Shown here: piece after piece, positions 8,669-17,900 of the stretch | Position numbering within the stretch: position 1 is the stretch's first letter | Layout of the letters: each line of letters starts with the position of its first letter | Source: JAMXLO01 sp963749575 | GTDB lineage: Bacteria; Pseudomonadota; Alphaproteobacteria; Acetobacterales; Acetobacteraceae | Length of the DNA: 64,000 bases | Direction of reading: 5' to 3' | NCBI GenBank assembly: GCA_963749575.1 | Contig: CAVVNM010000014.1 | Span: 1,054,001-1,118,000 of the forward strand | Notes under the pieces: model-generated | What the model was told of the DNA's origin: nothing | Databases searched by the model: none | What the model saw: only the letters and a program-made list of their open reading frames with translations | Translations under genes and position numbers: made by a program

Positions 8669-8696
8669 TCCTTCGTGTCAACTATTCAGTTGATGA

Positions 8697-8822
8697 TCAG
8701 CCATTGCCGTTCTGTGCCGGCGGAAACAACTGCGACTGCGCAGCCTGCGCCGCGGGGCTGATGGCGACTGAACCAGCGGCGATGCCCAGGACGGCTGCCA
8801 ACGTCAAAATCATGGTCTTCAT
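8697..8822 (-). CDS. Small secreted peptide, copy A
   Basis: A 41-residue precursor. It starts MKTMILTLAAVLGIAAGS, a typical Sec signal peptide, with a likely cleavage after AQA leaving a 14-residue Gln/Asn-rich peptide, AQSQLFPPAQNGNG. A strong GGAGAGAG site precedes the ATG. It is a near-perfect duplicate of the gene at 8881-9006: one residue differs in the precursor, and the mature part is identical. Both end in a shared terminator. The function is unknown; the small-exported-protein architecture is clear. Confidence 0.65.
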   Translation of the reverse strand: MKTMILTLAAVLGIAAGSVAISPAAQAAQSQLFPPAQNGNG

Positions 8823-8880
8823 GGTCTCTCTCCTCGGGTTGCGCATCGCTTGAGCGGGGTGGCAACAATTCAGTTGATGA

Positions 8881-9006
8881 TCAGCCATTGCCGTTCTGTG
8901 CCGGCGGAAACAGCTGCGACTGCGCAGCCTGCGCCGCGGGGCTGATGGCGGCTGAACCGGCGGCGATGCCCAGGACGGCTGCCAGCGTCAGAATCATGGT
9001 CTTCAT
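8881..9006 (-). CDS. Small secreted peptide, copy B
   Basis: A 41-residue precursor identical to copy A except Ala for Val in the signal peptide (GSAAISP versus GSVAISP). It has the same GAGGAGAGAG ribosome-binding site and the same predicted 14-residue mature peptide. It is the upstream member of the tandem pair and may be co-transcribed with copy A, since no terminator is seen between them. The attL end of the island lies about 310 bp further upstream. Confidence 0.65.
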   Translation of the reverse strand: MKTMILTLAAVLGIAAGSAAISPAAQAAQSQLFPPAQNGNG

Positions 9007-9317
9007 GGTCTCTCTCCTCGGGTTGCGCCTCGCTTGAGCGGGGCCGTTTTCCAACGCGAGGTAGATGGGCCGTTTCTGCTGAGCGATAATCTGGCCTCCG
9101 CGCAAAGGATTTATGCAGTCACCGCTGGAATAAGTGTGACCTTGTTCATCGACACCGAGCCGTCTGGTGCGATCACCAGGTGTTCGCGTCGGTGGATGAG
9201 GACCCCGTCGGTCGATCTGCCGACGGCGCTGCGCGCGCCGACGGCGCAGGGTGGCGACGGGTCGTCCTGTCCCAGCCGCCTGCGTCGCCTTGGATGCGTC
9301 TGTGGATCACGCGGGGC

Positions 9318-9365
9318 ATTGGTGGAGCCAAGGGGAGTCGAACCCCTGACCTCCTGAATGCCATT
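9318..9365. repeat. attL: 48-bp duplicate of the tRNA-Ala 3' half
   Basis: Identical to 38497-38544, covering the T-arm, variable region and anticodon loop of tRNA-Ala. Beyond 9365 the match to the tRNA 5' half breaks down, so this copy is not a working tRNA. Confidence 0.9.
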
Positions 9366-9505
9366 AAGCGGTTCTCCATTATAAGGCCGTCCTGCGTTGT
9401 CCTCTGCCGTCCCTAGCCGACGCCTATGTGACTGATCTCGCTTGCCTTATCTATGATCATTCGTCATGATTCCGTCTCTGGGCGTCCAGGAGCGTCCCAC
9501 CTTAT

Positions 9506-9535
9506 TGAAGCCCTGATGAAGCCCCATTGAAGCCC
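9506..9535 (+). repeat. Three TGAAGCCC direct repeats (left arm-type sites)
   Basis: TGAAGCCC occurs at 9506, 9517 and 9528, exactly 11 bp apart, just upstream of the integrase gene. Two more copies with the same orientation and spacing lie at the other island end (38421, 38432). This is the layout expected of integrase or excisionase arm-binding sites. Confidence 0.6.
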
Positions 9536-9551
9536 CGCGCAGGAGACGAAG

Positions 9552-10783
9552 ATGCCGGTGCGAATGACGGAAACGGCCATCAGCAAGGCTATGCGCGAGG
9601 TTGCAAACGGCACTCGCCGAGACTTGGCCGATGCGGGCTGCCCAGGCCTGCGGCTGAGGCTGACGCCAGGTGGAGCGGCGAGTTGGGTTCTTGCCTGCCG
9701 GGACCGGCACGGTCGCATGCGCCGGTTCCCGTTGGGGGGATATCCTGCGATGGGAATCAGCGATGCTCGCAGCAAAGCTCGGGAGCTTCATACTCGCGTC
9801 AGGCAGGACGGAGCAGATCCGATCGCCGATCGGCGGCGAGATCGGGCGATAGGTGCCGCGGCCAAGGTCGGTGAGGGAACTCTGTCTGCGCTTCTGAGCC
9901 TCTACGGGAGGCAGCGGGGGGCAGAGCTGAAGCGATGGGCTGAAGCGAAGAGGTCGGTGGAAGTGGTCTTCAAACCGCTTCTGGGTCGAGCCGCTGGTCG
10001 CCCTGAAATCGCAGGATTTCCAGATGCTGGCCGATGGATACCGTGCCCAACATGCCGCCGGTGCCGCGATTCGCTACGTGCGCCCGGTTCTGAAATGGGG
10101 AGTAACGCGCGGGTACATCGCCTCCGAAGTCGCCGCTCTCCATCTTCCTGTCCCGGTCAAGCGGCGCAGGCGAATCCTGACCCGCGACGAACTCGCAGCG
10201 GTGTTGCCAGCTCTGCGGGCGTCCGAGCCGTCCCTACGCCGCCGCGCTGCGGTTCATGCTGCTGACACTGACCCGCCGCCAGGAGACCGCCCTGGCCCGC
10301 TGGCGCGACGTGAACATGGAAGCGCGGACCTGGACCATCCCCGAGACCAAGAATGGCGAGCCGCACGTCGTGCCCCTGTCCCGGCAGGCAATCGACCTGC
10401 TGCGGTCCCGACTGCCGGCTGACGATGCAGGCAACCCCAAGCGCCCGGACCCGAGCGCGCTGATTTTCGCCACGTCTACCGGCGCGCCGCTCGGCAACTG
10501 GGATCGCGAGACGAAGATGCTGCAAGAGGCCAGCGGCACCGAGGGATGGACCCGCCACGATCTGCGCCGCACTGGCGCCACCATGCTCGGCGAAATGGGC
10601 GAGTTGCCGGACATCATCGAGGCCGCGTTGAACCACGTCTCCATCCGTTCGCCCTTGGCCGCGACCTACAATCGGAGCCGCTACCGGCCGCAGGTGGCGG
10701 CGGCACTGCAGCGGTTGGCGGATGCGCTGGATGGGATCGAGGCAGGGGCAGCCAAAATGGTACTGCTGCGCGGCGACGTGTGA
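9552..10783 (+). pseudogene. Tyrosine recombinase/integrase, frameshifted
   Basis: Three consecutive frames add up to one P4-type integrase of about 410 residues. The N-terminal DUF4102-like arm-binding part includes ADAGCPGLRLRLTPGGAASW and FPLGGYPAMG. The core-binding helix region has QMLADGYRAQHAAGAAIRYV. The catalytic domain has LTLTRRQETALARW (Arg), TRHDLRRTGAT (His-x-x-Arg), LNHVS and AATYNRSRY (Tyr nucleophile). The frame changes near 9990 and near 10230, each by one base. It sits next to attL and reads inward, so it is the island's own integrase. Either it is dead or two bases are mis-called. Confidence 0.85.
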
Positions 10784-10956
10784 CGCACTTCGAATTCAGC
10801 TGACATTCGGCTGCGTGAGCCGGGAAAGAGTGCCGACCGGCAACACGGCGTGATGGGTCCCGAACATCGCTGAGCACCGAACGCCCTGAAACGAGCGTAA
10901 ACGCGGCAGGACGCCCGTTCTCTTGCACATCTCTGGCTGGCAGGACAGCCTCCTCT

Positions 10957-10963
10957 GGGGAGG
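10957..10963 (+). promoter_or_regulatory. Ribosome-binding site deciding the start of the first cargo gene
   Basis: GGGGAGG ends directly before an ATG at 10964 and 6 bp before the ATG at 10970. Normal spacing selects 10970, giving a Met-Gly N-terminus. Confidence 0.65.
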
Positions 10964-10969
10964 ATGGTC

Positions 10970-11554
10970 ATGGGCCATGTACGACTCGGCGTTCTGCCGA
11001 AGTCGCGAAAGTGGCGTCAGGTCGTCGATGAGCTTCGACTCGGCGCAGGCATCGAGGAAATAGCGGGACTGGCCGCGGAAGCCGCCGAGACCAGTCTGCA
11101 GGCGGCTGCGAGTGATCCGGCGTTTCTCCATTCCTTCTGGCTATTGACCCAAGTCCCGCTCGCGGCTCGCGGTCCTGCCTTCGCCGAGGATCTGGGGCGC
11201 CTCGGGATCAACGTCACTGGCCCACCAAGCCTGATGTCCGTGGTCGCAGCCATATCAGCCGCAGTCGATCGTCATGCACGCGAGCACGGCGGACGGACTG
11301 ACCTGGGCGAGATGGCCCAGATGGCGGCGGTCGAGAGCTTGACGGCGATGGTGGCACCGACTCTGCCGTCGCTGTTTGAGCCCAGCCCCGAGGAAGTGCA
11401 GCGGGCCATAGGGCGGTTGGCTGGCGGAGATCGATTTGCCGCACTGGCACGCGAATTCTTTGCTCGCCTGACGCAACGGAGCCTTGACTATTACCTCAGC
11501 CGGGAACTGTCCAACCACATCGGCGCGGGGGAACGGTTCGCAGACGACGCATGA
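10970..11554 (+). CDS. Cargo gene 1: helical protein of unknown function next to a QueC-like gene
   Basis: A 194-residue, mostly alpha-helical, soluble protein beginning MGHVRLGVLPKSRKWRQVVD. The start at 10970 is fixed by GGGGAGG, so after Met removal the N-terminus would be Gly. Central helices are Ala/Leu-rich (EEIAGLAAEAAETSLQAA), and the C-terminal part has ALAREFFARLTQRSLDYYLS. No enzymatic motif is seen. It is the first gene of a three-gene cargo with overlapping reading frames, placed between integrase and regulator/primase. That is the usual cargo position of P4-like satellites. A role as partner or substrate of the QueC-like protein is inference. Confidence 0.65.
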   Translation: MGHVRLGVLPKSRKWRQVVDELRLGAGIEEIAGLAAEAAETSLQAAASDPAFLHSFWLLTQVPLAARGPAFAEDLGRLGINVTGPPSLMSVVAAISAAVDRHAREHGGRTDLGEMAQMAAVESLTAMVAPTLPSLFEPSPEEVQRAIGRLAGGDRFAALAREFFARLTQRSLDYYLSRELSNHIGAGERFADDA

Positions 11555-11753
11555 ACGATCGCAGTTTGACCAGGCGCTCGACCGACATTGCCGGGAGGCA
11601 TCCCGGATCGTCGAAGAGTTTGCGGGTGGCTGGTACGGCAAAAACGTCTACCAGGGTGATGGTCTGACGCCGGACGCCGTGCGTCGGTTTGCCCCGGTCG
11701 CGTTCAAGAAAATTCGCACTGAACTTCGGAAGCGCCGCGATGCCGAGGATTGA
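11484..11753 (+). CDS. Cargo gene 2: small basic protein, start uncertain
   Basis: The clear coding part begins around 11560 with QFDQALDRHCREASRIVEEF and ends KKIRTELRKRRDAED, about 65-70 residues. In this frame the only start is TTG at 11484, deep inside gene 1. An ATG at 11551 overlaps the gene-1 stop (ATGA) and lies in another frame, so a one-base shift near 11560 would restore a normal coupled start. WYGKNVYQGDGLTPDAVRRFAP is a compact, probably conserved, block. It overlaps the QueC-like start by 14 bp. The function is unknown; it is a linker between two coupled genes. Confidence 0.5.
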   Translation: MTITSAGNCPTTSARGNGSQTTHERSQFDQALDRHCREASRIVEEFAGGWYGKNVYQGDGLTPDAVRRFAPVAFKKIRTELRKRRDAED

Positions 11754-13804
11754 GCATCTCATCCTTTGCGGCGGCGCCGACGGGCAACGACATGCAGATA
11801 CGAAAAGCCTGAGATTGAACCTGCATGGGCCATCCGAGAATGTTCACCTCAAGATTAGCGATCTCAGCGAGCGGCTTGTCGCGAACATACCCAATGTCCT
11901 GATAGATCTATTGGAGGTTGCCAGCTACATCTATGCGGCCGACAGCGCGATTTCACGGGGCGGCCCAACTGATGAGCAATTGGGTAAGCGATGGAGACGA
12001 AGATTACGGTTCGTGATACCGGTGCGGGAACCAGACATCTGGTCGTCCGATTCCGTTTTGTCGTCAATGGTCGAGACCCTGAATTTCCTTTCCGACGACG
12101 ACTATGTTCTCGAATTCCGGGCCTTCAACAATCCTCCGGCTCTAAAGAGTTACTTCGACTTCTCCGACACGGAGGCAGCAGGGTTCAGGCCCGATGAGGT
12201 GATGCTATTTTCCGGGGGCCTCGACTTTCTGGCGGGAGCGATAGAGCAATTGACGATTCCTGGGAATAGTGTCGCACTGGTGAGCCACCGATCCTCAAGC
12301 AAAATATCGGCCGCGCAGGAATATCTTGTGGGCCAACTTCGAGGCCGATTTGGTGCCAATCGGGTCCTTGATGTCCCAATCCGAGCGAATCTCGAAAGTG
12401 ACGTTAGCAATGAGCCAACTCACCGGACCCGGTCATTTCTGTTTGCGGCACTCGGTGCGGCAACGGCGCGGTGCTTCGGGAAGAATCGCATTCTCCTATT
12501 CGAGAACGGCATGATGAGCCTCAATTTACCGCCTGTCGCTCAGGTTGTTGGTGCTCGGGCTAGCCGAACGACTTACCCGCAAGCCCTGGCGGGGTTATGC
12601 CGTCGGTCTTACTAACCTAATCGGCCATGCTTTCAGTGTTGACAATCCATTTATCTGGCGAACTAAATCAGATGTCATCGAAAAAATAGCAACGTGTGGT
12701 GGGAGCGAACTGATCCGTCACACCCGGAGCTGCACCCGCGTCCGCGAGATGACGAGGCTCTATTCTCATTGCGGAAGATGCTCGCAGTGCATCGATCGCC
12801 GCTTTGCGATACTAGCTGCCAGCCAAGAGGACCACGATCCGTCGGAAGCTTACAGCACCCACCTATTTGAAGGTACACGTCATCCCGGGCCGGATCGGGA
12901 ATTAGCGCTCGCTTTTGTCCGGTCTGCAACAGCAGTCAAGCAGATGACAGATATGTCGTTTTTTACGAAGTACGGGGAAGCAAGCCGTGTTGTTGCCTTC
13001 TTTCCGGAGCCTGAAAACACTGTTGCTGGACGAATTTTTGACCTTCATCAGCGCCACGCGGCAGCTGTGTGCCGTGTGTTTGACCAATCCCTTGCTACTT
13101 ATGCGAGCGCATTGCGGCAAGGCAATCTGCCGCAAGATTGTTTACTTCGACTGGTCCTCGCCCAGCGTGAGGGTAAAAGTCACTACGCTACGCCTAGCAG
13201 TGTCACAGGACAGACCATCACTACTGGCCCGGAAATCAGGATCGCAATAGACGCGGAGCAGCGGCGCGTCGTATTTGAACGGTGGGGCGAGATAAAAGGT
13301 GTTGTCGCCGATCTGCTGATCGTACTCTCAGAACCCTTTCGGGCAGCGATGCGTGATGAACTTGCACCGGAGCACTACCCCTTCATCGCGACATCCGAGC
13401 TCATGAGCCAAGCAAAGTGCGACGGCGCGGAGACAATGCGTAGGCGAATACTTCGCGGTCGCACCAGAATTTCCGAGATGGCTAGCGAGGCTGGTTACCC
13501 CTCTCCTTCATTCGATGCCGTGATTGAGAGCCTTCAAGGGCATGGTTACAGGCTGAATCCCGATCGCATCAGGATCGTGGCGGTCACTGAGATTGTCCGG
13601 AAGCGGCTAGGTCATGCTTTTCCGCCAAAATGTCACGCTTCTCCGTCCGACGCCCGTAATTCATGGCATTTGGACAGGAAAAATGTCACGCCTTTCTACA
13701 AGGCTGTCCACAGACCGAACCGCACTTCCCGTTTAGGACATCCCGCAACGCCGAGCAACAGCCTGGCGCAGAAGGGATATCTCGATGGGCATGACGGATG
13801 TTGA
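11740..13804 (+). pseudogene. Cargo gene 3: QueC-like ATP-dependent synthetase with extra domains, one frameshift
   Basis: Two frames joined near 12595, at a run of four G, give a protein of about 687 residues. Residues 1-150 are an unassigned N-terminal region. DEVMLFSGGLDFLAGAIEQL near 155 is the PP-loop (SGGxD) of QueC-type N-type ATP pyrophosphatases. HCGRCSQCIDRRFA near 345 is the Cys-x-x-Cys-x-x-Cys zinc site of QueC. Residues 380-687 are an additional region ending in a helix-turn-helix-like block (FDAVIESLQGHGYRLNP). Canonical QueC is about 230 residues and makes preQ0; no queDEF partners are nearby. QueC-like proteins are known in the QatABCD and type IV CBASS anti-phage systems. Removing one G restores the frame, so it may be intact in reality. 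Confidence 0.75.
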
Positions 13805-14033
13805 AAAGCGAGCCCTGAAAGGCGGGGCAGCCTTCCCGGAAGTGCTTGCTGCTCCGATACCGGATGCATGCCGAATATCAGGTCTGAGCCGCAGTGAGAT
13901 TTATCGGCGGCTCGCGACAGGAGAGATCCGCGCAGTGAAGAGCGGTTCGCGCACGCTGATCCTGATGGACAGCCTACGCGCGCATCTGGCGAACCTGCCT
14001 CGAGCAACGTTCCGAGCGCCGACGGTCGGCTGA
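13785..14033 (+). CDS. AlpA/excisionase-type helix-turn-helix protein
   Basis: An 82-residue DNA-binding protein. CRISGLSRSEIYRRLATGEI is the MerR-like winged helix-turn-helix of AlpA/Xis proteins, followed by AVKSGSRTLILMDSLRAHL, the short beta-wing. In P4-like elements such proteins regulate excision and sit just before the primase, exactly as here. The start at 13785 (MGMTD) overlaps the end of the QueC-like frame by 20 bp. A second ATG at 13791 is also possible. Confidence 0.8.
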   Translation: MGMTDVEKRALKGGAAFPEVLAAPIPDACRISGLSRSEIYRRLATGEIRAVKSGSRTLILMDSLRAHLANLPRATFRAPTVG

Positions 14034-14034
14034 T

Positions 14035-14259
14035 ATGCGAAGCCCCCGGACACCGGGGACCGGCATCGCGGGGGCACTGAATTCGCTGGGTGGCGATGGC
14101 GTGCACTCTGCCGAAGCCGGGCCCGATATGCGGCGCCACTATAGTTTGGCGCTGCATCTCGATCACGAGGTCGGTGCTTTTCTATTCCGCAGCCGCCACG
14201 TTCGTATCGAACGGCTGACGCGTCTGGCCGATGCATTGCGCGTGAGCGTGACGCTATGA
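14035..14259 (+). CDS. Small hypothetical protein between AlpA-like and primase genes
   Basis: This encodes 74 residues starting one base after the AlpA-like stop and overlapping a possible primase ATG (14256) by ATGA. The C-terminal half (HVRIERLTRLADALRVSVTL) is a regular amphipathic helix. No family is recognised. The tight packing between two coupled genes is the main support. Confidence 0.4.
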   Translation: MRSPRTPGTGIAGALNSLGGDGVHSAEAGPDMRRHYSLALHLDHEVGAFLFRSRHVRIERLTRLADALRVSVTL

Positions 14260-14974
14260 ACGGCGAACGTGACCCTGCGCACGCGCCTGGGACGGAACGG
14301 GCGGACGCTGAAATTCGGCAGCCGATCCGGATCGCTCCATGTCCAGATCAACGGCACTAAGCAGGGGCTATGGGACCGACCATACCTTGTGTGTCGGAGG
14401 CGATGCCCTCGCGCTGATACGGCACGTGAACGGCGGCACGTTCGCGGATGCCGTTGCCTGGGCGGCCGGCTGGCTGGGCATCGACGTCGGCAAGAGAGTG
14501 CCACAATCAGACCCGGCCCGGGCGACACAACAGGCAGCCGATCGGCAACGTAAACGTGCGGAGGCGGCGGCCCAAGAAGCCAAGGACGCCGCGCAGCGGG
14601 TGAACATGGCCCGTCGGTGTTGGAGCAGCCGCAAGCCGCTGGCGGGCACTGTTGGGGCGCAATACCTGGCTGATCGAGGTATTGCGCATCCGGTAGGCGG
14701 ATGGCCGGAATGCGTGGCGTTTGTGCCCGCCCAGCGCGTCACGTTCAAGGACCAGGACGGCGACAGGCAGGTGGTTTGGCGAACGGTCCCTTGTGCTGGT
14801 GCTGTCATTTTCGCGGCGACGGGCACAGATGGCGAGGTCTACGGGACCCAGCGAATATATCTGGATCACGACGCCCGGAACATCCGGGACAGCACTGGCA
14901 AGAAGATCAAAATCACGAACGGCGTGTTGCGCGGCAACGACGCGGTAGTCCGGCTTCCGCGACGTGTCCGATGA
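14256..14974 (+). pseudogene. Primase N-terminal part, frameshifted
   Basis: An N-terminal piece (LKFGSRSGSLHVQINGTKQG) in one frame continues as DHTLCVGGDALALIRHVNGG in another after a one-base shift near 14370. This is the zinc-finger-like N-terminal region of phage/satellite primases that precedes a Toprim domain. The second frame then runs through a Gln/Ala-rich helix to GVLRGNDAVVRLP. A further shift near 14950 joins it to the gene at 14964. Together they would form a single primase-helicase of about 1,310 residues. Confidence 0.65.
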
Positions 14975-17900
14975 TCTGGGTGTTCCGCTGTGTCTGGCTG
15001 AGGGGCCTGAAACCGGCCTGTCGGTCTGGGCCGCCACAGGTCACGAGACGTGGGTCGCGCTGGGCGCAATGGGCAATCATGAGCCGCTGGCCAACCGTCT
15101 GGTTCTTGCGTGCCGCGATGACGACCCACTTCAGTCACCAGCTGACAAGGCACTGACCCGCGCCCTCGCGCGCTGGCAGCAGACCTGCGCGGATGTCCGG
15201 GTGGCCACGCCATGGGCCGAACGACGCGGCGATCGCAGCGATTTCAATGACGTTTTGCAATCCGGCGGCGAAGATGCGGTCAGGGCCAGGATCGATTACG
15301 CACTCGCACCCGAGCCGGCGCCCGGCCTCCGAACCAGGCTTCCTGTCGCCGAAGCACGCGCCGTCCTGAACGATGCAGTTGCCGGCTTCTTCGCGGCGGC
15401 GGAGACCTATGACGAGCGCAAGGGTGCGGCGTTGGACACGGCGCACGCCGCAGTCGCAGTCGAGTTTTGGAACAACGCACCAGCTGATGTCCGCCAGTTC
15501 AAGCTTGAGCGGGATGCGTGGCGCGTCGCCCGGGAAGTCACACGCGCGGCACGGCATGCTGCCGTCGCGGCGCGAATGGCGGTCAAGGCGGCGCGGATCG
15601 GATCGGATCGGGTGCGGGACCAGTTCCGTATCGCTCGTGTTGCGGTGGCTGAGGCGTCCCGTGCAGCCCGGGCGGCGGCGCGCAGCGAAAGGGAGCGGCG
15701 ACGGGGTTTGTGGCGTGATGCGCGCGGGACGCTCGTCGCGGCGAGACCGAATGCTGCGGCGGCGCGGGTCGAGAGGCAGGCCGCGCGCAACGCTCAGGCC
15801 GAAGCTCGGCGCAAGCTCAATGCGCATGATGACGCGGTTCGGCTGAAGCGCGAGGCCGAAAAGATCGAGCGCCGCATTGCCTCCCAGGCAAAGGTCCGCG
15901 CGACCCAGACAGCCGGACAGCCGCCTATTCACGGAGTCAGGGTCGATGTCGGCTGTGGAAAATCGACCCAGGCCCGGCGTTTCCTCGCGATTCGGCTGGC
16001 GGAAATGCGTGGGGCCGGTGACGATCGCACCGGCCTTTTCATGGTGCCCACGATCAAACTGGCCGACGAGCAAGCTGGACTGTTCCGTGCGCTACCAGAC
16101 GCGCAGGCCGCTGGCCTGAAGGTCGAGGTCTGGAGAGGCAGAGAAAGGCCCGACCCCGATCACCCGGACTTCAACGACCCCAACATTCCAGAGACCCGCA
16201 AAACGGCAATGTGCAGGGACCTGGATGCGGTAAACGATGCACAAGAGGCCTTGGCCGACATCCAGTCCAATGTGTGCCGTCAACGGAATCCGGATGGAAC
16301 CACAAAGAGGCAATGTCGGTTCTTCGATGAGTGCGGCTACCAGAAACAGGGAAGCCGCCGCGCTGATGTTTGGTTCGCTGCACACGAAGTCATCTTTCAA
16401 CCGAAGCCCGCGGCGATGGGCACCCCCGCTTTCACGATTGTTGACGAAAGCGCCTGGCAGGATGGACTAATCGGCATTGGCGCGGACGAACGCATCCTAT
16501 CGCTTGACACGCTAGCGGAGGACGCCAGCGTCCCTGATGCCCCCATCGCGACCGAACGGCTCCGGTTCCTGCGGCAGCGGATGGTGGACGCGCTGTCCAG
16601 CCTGCCGGATGGGCCAATCCCCCGCGCAGCAATCGAGGCAACCGGGATTACGTCGCAATCGGCCAGTGAGGCGCGGGCATTGGAGTGGCGGCGGAAGGTA
16701 GACGCGGCGATCTCCCCCGGCATGCGGCCATCTGATCGCAAGGCCGCTGTCAAAGCAGCACAGATCAACAAGACGATTGCCCGGCTGTCGCTGTTCTGGC
16801 GCGCGATCGAGGACCTGATGCGCCCCGGCGGCCCGAAAGCATCAGGTTGGGCGGCGCTGACGCTGACCGACACCCGGCGGGGCGTGGTCCGGGCCCTGGA
16901 ACTGAAAGGCCGGAAGGGTATCGGCGAGGCGTTTCACCTGCCCACGCTGATTCTGGATGCGACGATGCAACCCGAGCCGCTGCGGTACTTCTGGACGGCG
17001 CTGGAGGTCACCGCGGACATCGTTATCCGGGCGCCGTATCAGCACGTAGTTCAGGTCCAGGACCGCACCTACAGCAAGAACCATTTGAGACAGGCCAACA
17101 ACATCCGGGATCTGCGCGCAATCCTGTTCCGCCTCGCCCGTGAATACGCGCCCGACTGCGTCCTGTGCGTGATCCAAAAGGAATTCGAGGAGACGTTGCG
17201 CGAGCGCGGCATCCTGCCCGCCAACCTGGATCTTGCGCATCACAACGACATCAGCGGTAAAGACGGCTGGCGTGATGTGGCGGCGCTGATCGTGATCGGC
17301 CGGACCGCAGCGGCGCCGCAAGCCATGGAGCAATTGGCCGAGGCACTAAGCGGCGAGGCAATTCCACGCAGCACCACATGGTACCCCCAAACGGACGCGG
17401 TGCGCGAAGTGGCGGATGGCTCATTCCGCCTGGCTCAGTCCGACCAGCACCTGCATCACCTCGCGGAGGCGTGCCGGTGGTCCGTGGCGGAATCGGAGAT
17501 TGTGCAGATCATCGGCCGGGCGCGCGGCTGTACCAGGAGCGAGCAGGATCCGGTTGATATCTGGGTGTTGGGCAACATGCCGCTGCCTCTGCCGGTCAAT
17601 CGCCTGATCAGTGCCAGCGACTTAACGCCTTCACCCGGCGACCTGATGGCGGCGGAGGGTGGAGTGGAACTGACCAATCCGACAGATGCCAGTGAAGCGT
17701 ATCCAGACCTATGGCCGAGCCGCGACGCCGCAAAGAAGGCCATGGAGCGGCGCCAGGTCGCGATCTTGGGGACAAACCCGTATAAGAGAGGACCTATACG
17801 AGAATGTCCCCAAGTTCCGATGACTGACCGCCCCGGGATGGTTCGGCTGGACTATCAGCTCGCGGGCAGAGGCCAGCGTCCAACGATGGCCTGGTTCGAT

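Larger units (their letters stand above)
8679..9046. repeat. 184-bp tandem duplication carrying the two peptide genes
   Basis: Copies at 8679-8862 and 8863-9046 run head to tail and differ at only a handful of bases. Each unit holds a ribosome-binding site and one 41-codon gene, so the pair arose by recent tandem duplication. Confidence 0.85.

Noticed and set aside
8679..9046. CRISPR-like repeat
   Set aside because: The unit is 184 bp, occurs twice, and encodes peptides; there are no spacers and no cas genes.
9318..9390. A second tRNA-Ala gene
   Set aside because: Only the 3' half matches; the 5' half cannot form the D-arm or acceptor stem. It is an attachment-site duplicate.
11740..13804. 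Ordinary queuosine-pathway QueC
   Set aside because: The protein is three times too long, carries extra domains, lies in a mobile-element cargo slot, and has no queD, queE or queF neighbours.
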